Shown piece after piece: positions 32,961-43,452 of a DNA stretch of 64,000 nt. The stretch is from Rhizophagus clarus (Eukaryota; Glomeromycota; Glomeromycetes; Glomerales; Glomeraceae): assembly GCA_015698045.1 (NCBI GenBank), contig BLAL01000191.1, forward strand, positions 802,001-866,000. Direction: 5' to 3'. The notes beneath the pieces are model-generated. The model was not told where the DNA came from and made no database searches. It saw only the letters and a program-made list of their open reading frames with translations. A program made the translations under genes and the position numbers. Positions within the stretch are counted from its first letter, which is position 1; each line of letters starts with the position of its first letter.

Positions 32961-35919
32961 ATATTACCTAATATCATTTTATTATAGGCGCATACCCCCC
33001 CACCCCCAGGTAAGATTTCTGGTCACGTGCATATCAATCATTTTCCTTTTATAGAACTATTGTAATAAAAGGGATGTGCGTTAAAAAAAAAAAATAAAAT
33101 TTTTTTTTTTTAAAGTTGTTCTGTTTGAAATTTAAAATGTAATTTTCATCAATTTTCCCAATATCAAATACATTAAAAATAAAATGATAGATAAATTTAA
33201 AAATTACATTGCATATAGTGTAGTTATTTGTATTAAAAAAAAATACTATTTGTATTAAAAAAAAATACATTAAAGATTTTCAAGTGAAAAAAAAATTAAA
33301 GTTTTGACGATCATGCCTATTACTGCGTATTGCTGCGGGAGAACCATTTCGCTACAAAAGAAGGAATCTGAATTGCTGCGGAATTCATGACACGTAAAAC
33401 TTTTTTATAAAACGCGTCAATAATTTTATTAAAATGAACCGTCAAACATTCTTTCTTAGCCCCAAGTTTAATAAGAAACCGATCTATCATTCACCAACAA
33501 ATAAGTATCAAGAATTTACCAACGCTCATGTATATAGTATTATGGTTAAGACAGGGGTAGGAACTCCCAACCGTGCTGATGTTTGTAGCGAGGCAGCAAA
33601 AGAGTGGAACAAAATTAAAAGCAAAAGTAGAACGGAGATTGATGATATCATTAGAAATTATCTGGCCACGCCATACAATCTATGTGATATACAAACAATA
33701 AGGCCAAGATCTTCTGCACCTAGAGAAGATTCAACTCCTAGAGAAGATTCAACTCTTCCTTTTCCTACTTTTCCTGCAATTCATTCAGCAGATCCTATAC
33801 TGGAAATTTCTGTTAATGCATCAGCGCAAAGAAAGGTAGCAGATGAGATAAAAATAGCTGAAAAAAAGGTTACCGAATTCGAGCAGATCTACAACATTAC
33901 AACAGATTCTCAATTTCGACATGATACGTATAACAAAATTAAGAATCTTAGAGCTGAAATCGAATCTAACAGGGAAAGAATTATTAAATTAAAAAGGAAT
34001 GCTGGATATGCTCAAAAATGCAAAGAAAAAAAAAGAAAAATACTTTACGAAAATCAGGAGGTAATACTATATGATAAACCTGGTCGTCCTCCACTTCTTT
34101 TTGAACATCCGAATTTGCATGATCATATCCACGATTCGATCGAGTTTGGAGAAGCTGACAAAAAATGAAGAAAAGAAGTGGTTAAAGTGCGAACTATTGA
34201 AAATTTGCGCAAAAACCTTGAAGAAAATTATGATGTTTATATGTCGAGAACAACATTAAAAAATTACCTACTACCTCGCCAATCCAACTCCATTGCCGCA
34301 AGAGCACATCATCATTCAGCGTGGGTTGCAGTAGCTGGAGTTTCACGTACTGAAACTCGTGATCATCCTGATGGTCATTACTGTCTTGCATCTGTTAAAT
34401 ACGCAAGGCAATTTGCCACCGTCTTTGCTGATAATTCCGTTGTTATTTCCCAAGATGACAAGGCAAAGATAGGTCTTGGGGTACCTGCTGTTGGTCGGAC
34501 ATTTCATACTTTGCAATCAGTTCACGAGCCTGTAAGTGTAGCCGACCATGATTTTCCTCTAGGAAATGGGCAAAAGTTAGTTCCATCGGTATATCTTATG
34601 ATCAAACCAAATGAATTAAATGATGAGTTACGCACAGGACAACTTGCCATCCATGTACGTCATCAATGGTCCCTTGGTACGTCTTCACTTACATACATGC
34701 AAGACCTTGAAAGCCTTGTCCTGGATCCTCAATATAATGATGTATTAAAAACCAACGGAGAAATTCGACCTGTCTGGGTGTTACTGGTAGATGGAGGACC
34801 AGACGAAAATCCGAGACATCTAAAGAATATTAAAACATACTGTCAGCTTTTTCGAAAGTTTGATTTAGATTATCTGACAGTTCGAACACATGCCCCAGGA
34901 CAATCCAAGTATAATCCTGTCGAAAGAGGCATGGCAACATTATCTGGAAAATTGGCAGGTATCACACTACCAATTGATCACTTTGGATCGCACCTAAATA
35001 CACAAGGTAAAGTGATCGATCCAGAATTGGCCCTTCAAAATTTTCGGTATGCTGGAGAATCACTTTGTGATATTTGGAGTCGAGATTTGATATTTGGAAA
35101 AAGTGTAGATGCACGGTATGTTGAAGAGCTCGCTAATCCATTCGAAAATTTAGAATTTGAAGGTACTGACAAAGAAAAAATGGAAGAACGAAACCAGCAA
35201 AAAAAAAACAGGACAAAGGTGATGACTCACCAGAATGTTTTGTGCCATGGTCATGGATCGAAAATCATTGCAACTTGTGTCAATATTCTCTTGATATTAA
35301 ACGTTGCGTGAATACAAGTTGTTGTGGACCGTCTCGTGCAAAAGAAGCTATGGATTTTCTTCTTTTGAATAATGGTTTTTTACCTCCAGTTACAAAAGGT
35401 AGAGACAGACATTTCACAAGTGCTATACATCTCCTTGAGTATTATGACCACCTGAAAATTCCTGGGTATGATTCACATTGCCCGTCCTTTGACCAAACAA
35501 CCTATTCGCGTCTTTGTTGCTCTGTGTGCGGCAAGTACTTTCCAACTCTTACTTTTATGACAAACCATAAAAGAACAATGCACCCTGCTAGCCGTGGACG
35601 ACTTAAAGGAAAATCTAAAGAACAAAATTCCAGAGTCCTTGACGATTTCTCTCTTCTTCCATCACAGCAAAAGCAACCTCTCTTTGACGAAACATATTTA
35701 AGGGATTGCATTTCGGATAGAGATTGAGATAATCGTATATGCGTATATGCTATATTAATCGTATATGCTATATTAATTATATATGATGTACTGTATAAAT
35801 AAATAAATAAAGTATAAATATAAGCCACTTATATCACGTGATCAATATTAATATGTGTAACCTAAGATCCCCTGCTACCCCCCACCCCCTAAAATATTAG
35901 GTAATATATGTTCCGGCCC
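32949..35919 (+). mobile_element. 2.97-kb DDE transposon with TAA target duplications
   Basis: Ends read GGGCCGAAACATATATTACC and GGGCCGGAACATATATTACC, 26 bp with one mismatch in all, flanked by TAA at 32946-32948 and 35920-35922. Both ends are followed inward by C-rich blocks (CCCCCCCACCCCC). A 3-bp TAA target suits PIF/Harbinger or Zator-like transposons, but the encoded transposase does not look like classic Harbinger. Near-identical ends and a nearly intact gene make this one of the youngest insertions in the window. Confidence 0.85.
33434..35727 (+). pseudogene. DDE transposase with C-terminal C2H2 finger
   Basis: Residues 1-245 form a basic N-terminal region with a coiled coil ('ITTDSQFRHDTYNKIKNLRA'). 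A TGA at 34166-34168 interrupts the frame, which then continues in phase. The catalytic part shows 'VVISQDDKAKIGLGVPA' (about 34440), 'LLVDGGPDENPRHLKN' (about 34785) and 'YNPVERGMATLSGKLAGI' (about 34910), a plausible D-D-E triad. A one-base shift in an A-run near 35200 separates a Cys-rich tail with 'CNLCQYSLDIKRC' and a C2H2 finger 'CSVCGKYFPTLTFMTNHKRT' (35517-35580). With one stop and one homopolymer shift it is almost intact. I cannot place it in a named superfamily with confidence. Confidence 0.8.
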
Positions 35920-36254
35920 TAAGGGGCCATAAACTATTTTCATAATGAATAGGTGGATATGATGTATTTTTTTAGGTTTTCTCGCATATGTATATATTAG
36001 TGAATGCGCTGTGTCCGTTGTAATGCTATCGCTTCCGCATGACAGTAACTAATTATATATATATGTCCCAGCAAGTGCGCATTTTGGCTGATTTACTGCT
36101 AGCATTTTGATATTTTTTTTTATGAAAACGAAAACCTAATCTGATCCCGCGTAGGGTATATTTATTTTAATTTATCAAAACAACATTAAGCCTAATTTAA
36201 GTTAACTATATTTAGGTAGCAACCGCATTCGAAGATTTATGCTCCCTCACAGGG

Positions 36255-36549
36255 ATGAAAGCTCTGGTAATTGATGTCGAAACATGGCCTGATTATGCGA
36301 ATGCAAATTTAGAGCTTTTAATACGTGATGTCGATCAGCTCAAAAGTAAAAGTGTCAGCTATGAAAAAACTATGTGGGGAAAGGATTGGAACGGAAATTC
36401 CTCATTATATCCATCCAAGTGTAGTCCATCCAAAAAATTTGGCCTATGTGGTGGGAATTTTTTGCCTAGCAGATCCTCAAAAATGTATTAGCATCGGCGC
36501 TCATCACTTCTATGATGGCGTAGCAGACACCATTCGAATTTTTTCATGA
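36255..36549 (+). pseudogene. Unknown gene fragment
   Basis: ATG 36255 gives 'MKALVIDVETWPDYANANLE' and a helical continuation. A frame change near 36390 leads into '[18 protein letters not shown]' and a stop near 36547. 'VIDVETW' superficially recalls an exonuclease motif, but too little remains to call it. It converges on the integrase gene, whose end lies at 36556. Confidence 0.3.
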
Positions 36550-36555
36550 TATATT

Positions 36556-37803
36556 TTAGTGGATATTCCCACTGATGCACACCATTCTCACAGACCAAAG
36601 ATAAATATCATGACCATTTATTTGCCCAGTTTTTCCAAGGCATTGACCACCACGCTTCTTGGTATATTCTTCAGCCTGAACTATCTTGTTATTAATAGGA
36701 GAAACATATGCAATATGTACAGACAATATACTTTGAGGTGGACGACCAACCCTTTCTGGATCAGCTATTAACATGAGCTCTTCTCATACAAATCCACGAG
36801 ATGGTGCAAATTCTCCATCAAGATAATATAAAACTGGTTCATTCTTTATAACAATCACTTTTCGGATTTTATGAATAAAAGGCGAAAAAGTGGGATCTGT
36901 AGCCCTCCTCTGATTCTCTATTCCACCCTCCCATTCTACGTTGGCAAGTAGATAGCGGACGGTATTTCATTTCTTTAATTTTATTTCATCTTTTCCAACT
37001 GGGCGCTTATATTTCGTAGATGGTCTAGATTCGACTCACTCTAAAGCAATGGCTTTCACTGGTTCGAGTCCCCACTTTTTTGACCCCAGCTCTTGAATAA
37101 AGCATGTGGGATAGTTATTCAGATAATCAATAGCTTCCGGTAAATACCTAACCTATACTCTCATTAATCCAGAATCAGATGATATAGACTCAATAGCATA
37201 TTGGATTTTATATAGAATTTTCGAAAGCATCTGGTTGAAACGCTCTACAATTGCAGTTCCACAGTGGCTATATGGGCCAATCACCCAAATTGTAACATCG
37301 TGGTCTTGCATTAGACGGGAAGTCTCTCCCATCCATTCTCTCCCATTATCACATTATAGGAGCTTCGGCCATATCAATAGATTGTTTTGATCACCATATA
37401 CTTTCCTAAATGCCTTAGCAACTTCTGAGCTATTCTTTGATGTGAGTGGAACAGAAGCTTTATATCCGAAAGCGCAGTCTATAATGTTAAGTACTGCTTT
37501 ATATTTTTTACCTCTATAGTAATCATGAGTGAGAAATAGTATATTACACTGGTGTACACAGTTAGGGCGTGTTATTCGCCCATAACTGACTCTAAGGATG
37601 TATTTTGGAGAGGTTATATTTGTTTGGTATGACTCTTGAGATTCTAAAAAATCTTTGTATTCACTTAGGCAGAATCGATGCCCTTCTTTTTTACATGCAT
37701 TTCTCAAAGATTTAGGGTTAGAATGATAGCCAATCGGGCGATAATATATTTCCCGCAATATGATGTTTTTTTCAATTCTCTGAGCCTCATCAGGGTCTAT
37801 CAA
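36556..37803 (-). pseudogene. Retroviral-type (rve) integrase with in-frame stops
   Basis: One frame runs the full 1.25 kb, interrupted by stops at 37354 (TAA), 37153 (TAG), 37036, 36967 and 36784 (TGA), with no frameshift. The N-terminal region ('NIILREIYYRPIGYHSNPKS') fits the helical zinc-binding part of Maverick-type integrases, without clear metal ligands. The rve core shows 'HQCNILFLTHDYY', 'AVLNIIDCAFGYKASVPL', 'CDNGREWMGETSRLMQ' and 'SHCGTAIVERFNQM'. The second Asp and the Glu, about 34 residues apart, are present, but the first catalytic Asp is Asn (37543-37545). It is divergent from the Gag gene with only 48 bases between. Integrase identity is strong; the copy is dead. Confidence 0.8.
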
Positions 37804-37851
37804 AATTTGGGGTTAGTTCATTCTGATTCTCTTTTATAATCACAAAAAAGA
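37804..37851. promoter_or_regulatory. 48-bp divergent gap between integrase and Gag genes
   Basis: Only 48 bases separate the two outward-facing frames. The integrase start is uncertain: TTTTGGGGTTAGTTCATT suggests a slightly longer frame. The close head-to-head arrangement implies a shared control region. Confidence 0.35.
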
Positions 37852-40314
37852 ATGGCATTTCGGAGGCCTCATCTGAGGCAGAGAAGAACATGTGAAAAAT
37901 ATAAAGCTGAATTAGAGGATAAAAACTATCATCTTCATAGTGAATTGCAGACAGAAGTTGATAGTAATCGCCAGAATGAAAGACGGATCAGAGAGCTGGA
38001 GCAAGAGTATTCCCAGTGTGAGCAAAAAATTCAGAATCTCAATAGGGAAATAGAGCGTCTTGAGCATGCCTCAGAAGAAGAGATAGCAGAGTTGAAATTC
38101 GAAATCTCCAACCTAAAAAATCAGCTATATCAAGCTAGAAAAGATGATCAAGATAAGGAAAAATATATCTTCAGCTTAGAAGCGCGGTTAGTAGAATCTG
38201 AGGAGCAGGTAGAGAAATTGCGATGTTGAATCAAGACCATCTCATCACAGAAAAATTCACCAGAACGAGGTAATTCTCCAGACTTGTATAATCCTAATAT
38301 TAACTTAGAAATGGCTACCATCACAGAGCTAGCAAATGCTATAGATGGTTTTCTGAAAAATAGGACAACGGCCAGGGATATTCTAACAGATCAAATAAAA
38401 AGGGCGACAAGACAGATACGCCGAAAAGAGAATAACTTGCATCAGGATTTAGCCCGTGAGCAGAGAAGACATTATGATGCAGAAGCTGAACGTGATAATG
38501 AAATTATTAGAAAACAACTTGCTGAAGGAGGGATAGATACAGTTGTTGGTGATTTAGAAAATGAAAGAAATGAAAAAAGACGCTGGTATTTTTCATATTG
38601 AGATAAAGATAGGCATGTTAGAAAGTTATTACAGGAGCAATTTGCCTTACAGTTGCTTTATCGTCAAAATGCCCATCATCTACAGAGATGCAGAGCAGAT
38701 AGGGGGTTGTTAGAATATAATCGAGACAGGCTCTATGAGCGATATGAAAAATGGAAGGCTAAAGAAAAGAATTCTTGCCAGAATATTTTAAATTTACAGG
38801 GACAAATTTTAGCGCTGCAGAATAACCCACCAAATATACAACAAATAGGAATGGTAGGATACAGATTCCCAATATATTATGGACGTCCTGGAGAAGATCC
38901 AGAAGATTGGCTTAGAGATATACAAAGATTTATAATAGCTAGTCAGATAAATGTTGCACCTGGTGCAGGTCAGGCTCCTGGAAGAGAGGAGGCATTTGGA
39001 TTAGTAGTATCATGCCTTGCGGGCGATGCATTGAATTGGTATAATACTCGCGTTAAGAGTAAAAATTGGAGATGTAATAATCTCTCAGACAATTTAGGAG
39101 TAGCAGACTTGAATGCTGTTCAAGATTTAGGTGCCGGAAATAATGCTAATCAAATTGGTGGTTTGAATACTGCTGGAGAATTTCAAGGTAAGGCAGCCGC
39201 CGAAATTGGTAGAATTGGTGCAGGGGTCGCAACTGGTGTTGATATTATTCCGAATGGAACATGGGATGAAGATTGGTCTATAGCTGGTGGTGAACCCGTA
39301 GATAATGCACCAGTAGCGTCTAACACTGGTGGTGGTTTACCTGCTGTTACAATTGCTCTTGGCATCAAGCTGGGTCAACTCCTTTACCTATTTAGAACTG
39401 CCTATACGACAGTTGAACACTTGAAACAGACGGCAGTTTTTGGTCAACTCATGCAAGGTGATATGTCAGTTGAGCAGTTTTCTGCCTGAATCAAAAAGGT
39501 TGGTAAATTAGTTGAAATGACTTCCGAACAGCAAAGAGAGCAATTTATTCGTGACTTAAATCCTATGAACCAATATAATATTCGAATGATGGCTAAATTT
39601 TATGATACACAGGATAATATTACAAAAGCCCTGGCCGAAGCGGAAAAATATACATTATCTCAAATGAATGCACCATCTTCTATTCCAGTTTTTCTGGCGG
39701 CCAATCCTTACATAGATACTAACAGATCAGGAGATGGGATGACTAAAAATGAAATTGAGGACTTGATAAAAACCACAATGGCTTTCTCACAGCCCCAGCA
39801 AAATACTGATTTATAAGCCATAGCTAAATCCTTTCAAGAGACTATGTCTCGAGCAACTAAGACTTTAGATAATAGTAAAAAATCGGCCAATAAGAGAGAA
39901 GAAGACCTTATTATTAGACAATTTTTAAGTGAGCTACTAAGGATAAAATCAAATAAGCAACCTGAAGATGATTATAATTATGATCCTGTTGATGATATTA
40001 CTGACAGTATGGCCAGCATGACACTAAATAGTGTCACAATAAATGCTATCAAATCTGCTATTAGAAGTGCTGTTAAGAAATGTACCAAGTGTGGTAGATT
40101 TGGACATACTTCCCGTAAGTGCCCTCGAAAGAAGAAAAAGAAAAGCAAGAAATCGAAGAAAGGTAAGGTCAATCTCACTATAGAACCAGATTCAGATTCT
40201 TCTTCAGACGATACCTCATCTAGTGATAGTTCTGACTCTGATACAAGTTCCTCTGATTCTTCCGATTCTGATGGCGATCTTAATGTTCATATAGCTAAGT
40301 CAAAAAAAAAGTGA
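37852..40314 (+). pseudogene. Gag-like protein with coiled coil and CCHC knuckle
   Basis: One frame of 820 codons, interrupted by TGA at 38227, 38599 and 39487 and TAA at 39814, with no frameshift. Residues 1-330 are long coiled coils ('RIRELEQEYSQCEQKIQNLN'). The capsid-like part begins 'YRFPIYYGRPGEDPEDWLRD' (about 38860) and includes 'FGLVVSCLAGDALNWY', typical of Ty3-type retrotransposon Gag. Then come 'FIRDLNPMNQYNIRMMAKF', a CCHC knuckle 'CTKCGRFGHTSRKC' (about 40081-40122), a Lys-rich stretch and a Ser/Asp-rich tail. It ends at AAAAAAAAAG TGA, with the protease frame at -1. No reverse transcriptase follows. Gag relationship is strong from domain order; stops make this copy defective. 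Confidence 0.8.
40305..40314 (+). promoter_or_regulatory. Possible -1 frameshift site, Gag to protease
   Basis: The zero-frame codons are AAA AAA AAG TGA, giving the slippery heptamer A AAA AAG right before the Gag stop, and the protease frame is exactly -1. A loss or gain of one A in the run would look the same, so this is a candidate only. Confidence 0.45.
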
Positions 40315-41335
40315 AGAAGGGGAGTGAATCCGAGAAATTATCCTCTAAAGAGATGTCTAGTACTAAACCGAGAGAAATACCACTAGAGGAGACTATTCGT
40401 AAAGTCCTTCATAGTGAGCTTAAACTAATTTTTCCTCCACATTTTTTCCAAGATTCCAGTCTCATTGCGCCCAAACAGATAGTGCCCATACAGGGGAAGA
40501 TAGTATCTCAAAATGATGTCTCGTCATCTACCAAAGATTCGGATGAGTCCAGTTTAGAGAAAGAGTCTTTAGACGATCCTATAAAAATCTATTTTGTTCA
40601 GAAGAAGGAGCCAGAAATGAGTGTTGCTACTGTGAAGTGTAAAATCAAACGCTTAAAGATTCCAGCTATGACTCTAGACTCCGGAGTAGAGCCTCCCATT
40701 ATAACGGAGAATATTGTTGAATGTATTGGAGCTAAAATCAATAAATCTGAAATACACGATTTCAAAGGCATCTCCACTATTCTGGTTGAATCTATTGGGA
40801 GTTGTCTGCAACCTACCCATTACTCTAGCTCCTGGACTTACCATTATTGAAGATTTTATTGTTATGAGATATCGCAAGCCAACCCTAATATTTTCTAACA
40901 AATTCTTAAAGAAATATGGATGCGCTGTGAACTGGAGCACAGAAGAGCTAAAAATTCCTTTCAATGGAAAAGATTATATTATCCCAGTCACTATGCATAA
41001 GGTCAAGAACAAGCTCGAGGTGAATTGTGCGACCACTACTTCCAAATGTGATGATCTGTCAACTCTGGACTGCATTTCACAGGATTTGCAGAACTCAAGT
41101 AAGGAGGACATATTAAAAAAAAAGTGAGTTATGCAAAGTGCCTTTCGGCTGAGAAGCTCAAAAAAATGCTATATGATACTCTCATCTCCAAAGCTAGATT
41201 AATTGAAATTAATAAAAATCTGCGATCCTTATCTTCTTGCTAACTAGATCATTTTTCATGCAAACATGGTCTCAGTAAGACCCTTGCAAAGCATTTCTTG
41301 TCTGAATATAATGAAAGGTCAGTTGAGATCTAGTA
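40311..41335 (+). pseudogene. Retropepsin-like aspartic protease region
   Basis: In the -1 frame relative to Gag. After a Ser/Lys-rich linker the protease core reads 'VKCKIKRLKIPAMTLDSGVE' with the D-S-G active-site motif at 40677-40685, then 'ESIG'. A one-base insertion near 40800 shifts the frame, after which 'NLPITLAPGLTIIEDFIVMR' and 'GCAVNWSTEELKIPFNGKDY' follow. The second frame ends at AAA AAA AAG TGA (41116-41127), and the -1 frame again continues coding-like ('YAKCLSAEKLKKMLYD') to TAA near 41240 and beyond. D-S-G in place of D-T/S-G-A and the surrounding folds fit retroviral-type proteases. There is no RT or RNase H downstream. Confidence 0.65.
41118..41127 (+). promoter_or_regulatory. 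Second A AAA AAG TGA junction
   Basis: It has the same arrangement as at 40305: codons AAA AAA AAG TGA, with a coding-like continuation in the -1 frame. It could be a second programmed shift or a second homopolymer length change. Confidence 0.35.
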
Positions 41336-41524
41336 GCTTTTTCGATTTGCATATAGCTTCCTCTGACTCTATACGATCCTTTTTGATTGAAGCCAATATA
41401 TCATGCGAGATGTCTAGGGCGGAGTTTTGATAAAGACCTTCAGTCGAAATCTCAGGTAAGTCAGAACTTCGAATGGATTTGGGCTGGTCCTGAGGTGATC
41501 GCTTTGGTAGTTTCTTTTCTTTTT

Positions 41525-41842
41525 TTACTTTTCTTGCGCATTTATCTCAATAGACTCATGAAATGAATCTAAAGGTCCTGAAATTGGATGATTATTCTCT
41601 GAAGAAGGGACTGATGAGTTGGATTGTACCTTCCTAAGTTCTTCGAAAAAGTGGTTTCTATTTTGCTGAAAACGTTCACAACCATTCCATATATCATGAA
41701 CATGATCTTTATTAATGTGGTACTCCTTTACTATCATATATACCAGAACTTTATTTTTTAGATATCTAATTTCTTCAATCTGCTCAGAAGTCAAGACTGT
41801 GGCACTTCGCCGATAATGAGTTTTCAAAATTGAGGTAGACAT
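41525..41842 (-). CDS. Small protein, possibly HTH
   Basis: 105 residues: 'MSTSILKTHYRRSATVLTSE' followed by 'EIRYLKNKVLVYMIVKEYHI' and 'KDHVHDIWNGCERFQQNRNH', then a Ser/Pro-rich tail. The helix pattern with a 'KEYHINKDHVHDIW' segment resembles a helix-turn-helix. The frame is intact. It lies opposite to the Gag/protease gene, about 190 bases beyond its end. Family unknown; a regulatory role in the element is a guess. Confidence 0.45.
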   Translation of the reverse strand: MSTSILKTHYRRSATVLTSEQIEEIRYLKNKVLVYMIVKEYHINKDHVHDIWNGCERFQQNRNHFFEELRKVQSNSSVPSSENNHPISGPLDSFHESIEINAQEK

Positions 41843-42136
41843 ACTCTTCCGATATTTTTAGACAATGCTTTAGATGCATAAAAAATATTAGGCATTAATA
41901 TTTATTGTTTTAGATGGATAATAAATATTAGAATTCAATATTTATGGTTTTAGGATGAGAGAGAACGCTAGAGAGTATATTTTATTGCTTTAGATAGGTA
42001 GAATACATTCTAATATGCTATCTAAATAATAATAAAAAATGATCGATATCCTTCCTATTCATTCTATATTTATCGTAATTGTTCTCTAACAAAAAGTATG
42101 AAAAGTTTTTTTACAGTTTATAGCCAATGTAGATAA

Positions 42137-42757
42137 ATGGGAACGTATGATCTTGAAAAGAAGATATACCGCATCTTGCAAGACTCATCCAAAATTCGAG
42201 GTTATAATGCTAGGTTGCAGAGCGAATATATAAATCTTAATGATGAGAATAGGCGGTTGAAGGTTGAAAACTTCAAGCTCGTCTCCCAGAATGCTTGTAC
42301 AGAAATATCTCTTGCTAAAGCCGAAGCTGATAACTTTGCAAAATCAGAGGAGGTAAAATCGCTTCAGTCTGTTATTAATCTATTGGCCCCAGAATACTCT
42401 AATCGGTCAGATTCACATGTAAAAAGTGGGCCGATAGGCGTTTCACATGGCGAAAAACATGGTGGGCTGGAAGACTCGGTCTCTTTGAGACCCTTTGGTG
42501 CTTCTTCACTTATAGGCACCTCAGATACTGTTTTGTAGGAGAGTAGTAGCATAGATTCGAAAACTGGCCTTGATGAATTTTTGCCATATATACTTTCCAT
42601 TTCAATAATAGTTTTTCTCCTGATCGCAATTATGTGGTTTATTATTATGAAAAAGTTACAGGATACACAGGAAAAAGCTGAGCAATATATTCAGGCTAGA
42701 GATTGGCATTTTCAAAGCCTGGCTGTACGATCGAAGGCTGGAAGGAAAAAAAAATGA
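42137..42757 (+). pseudogene. Coiled-coil protein with C-terminal membrane segment
   Basis: ATG 42137 encodes a coiled coil ('LQSEYINLNDENRRLKVENF'), a Ser/Gly-rich middle, an in-frame TAG at 42536-42538, then in the same frame 'FLPYILSISIIVFLLIAIMW' (about 42587), a clear membrane helix, and a short basic tail ending in Lys-Lys-Lys before TGA 42755-42757. The topology would be a tail-anchored coiled-coil protein of about 205 residues. In an element with a Gag-like protein a membrane-anchored partner is of interest, but no fusion or receptor-binding feature is visible. Family unknown. Confidence 0.5.
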
Positions 42758-42822
42758 CTGATATTCTACCCATGAAAAATATATAAATAGGCCAGACATT
42801 TATTATCCCAAATCCTAATCGA

Positions 42823-43176
42823 CTACCGAATAAGTACTGGCGCTAATGGGACTTTTTCAAATCTTTTTTGGATATGAGCTAATACCTTTTCTGATAAATC
42901 TCTTTCAGCTTGACGCTCAAGCGGATTTATTAAGACTTTTTTAGCTTGGGCCACCGTACATGCTAATAACCATCCAATATGAATGAACTCACCTCCCTTA
43001 CCATTATATCTATAACATTGTAAAAATTGATAGTCGCCCATTACGATATCTGCAATTCCTTCCTGATCTGCTATTATCTTACTAAATAGCCACCTATCCT
43101 CTTCTGTGATTGGGAGGTGAATTTCATTTGGTTCAAATCCTATGTACTGGGATACTTGATCACGTAGTTCAGCCAT
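42823..43176 (-). CDS. Hypothetical protein, 117 residues
   Basis: An intact frame starting 'MAELRDQVSQYIGFEPNEIH' with a compact mixed alpha/beta look ('MGDYQFLQCYRYNGKGGEF', 'GWLLACTVAQAKKVLI') and a basic C-terminus. It sits downstream of the polymerase gene on the same strand. I do not recognise it. Confidence 0.5.
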   Translation of the reverse strand: MAELRDQVSQYIGFEPNEIHLPITEEDRWLFSKIIADQEGIADIVMGDYQFLQCYRYNGKGGEFIHIGWLLACTVAQAKKVLINPLERQAERDLSEKVLAHIQKRFEKVPLAPVLIR

Positions 43177-43452
43177 TATACCAATAAAGACTATGTTTAA
43201 AATATGCAGATTTTTGGCTGACTGTAAACTTTAATATGCAAAATACTAATGATTATCTCCGGGCATATCTGAGGTCAGGATATATGATTGGAGATCGGAG
43301 AGATGTTCGTCTTGCGAATCCAGATCGATTATAGGAATTGAAGTTAACCAGTATTATTGTACGAACAAATATATGCCACTATAAATAATGTTGCAAGTAT
43401 TCTAGCAGAGGTGTAGCAATTTCAGCTAAGAATACTTGACAATATAATCTAT

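Noticed and set aside
37069..37081. B-box-like GGTTCGAGTCCCC suggesting a tRNA
   Set aside because: It lies within the integrase coding frame, and no other tRNA arms can be formed.
37852..41335. Ty3/Gypsy LTR retrotransposon inserted in the large element
   Set aside because: No LTRs, no RT or RNase H downstream, and the integrase lies on the opposite strand in divergent orientation.
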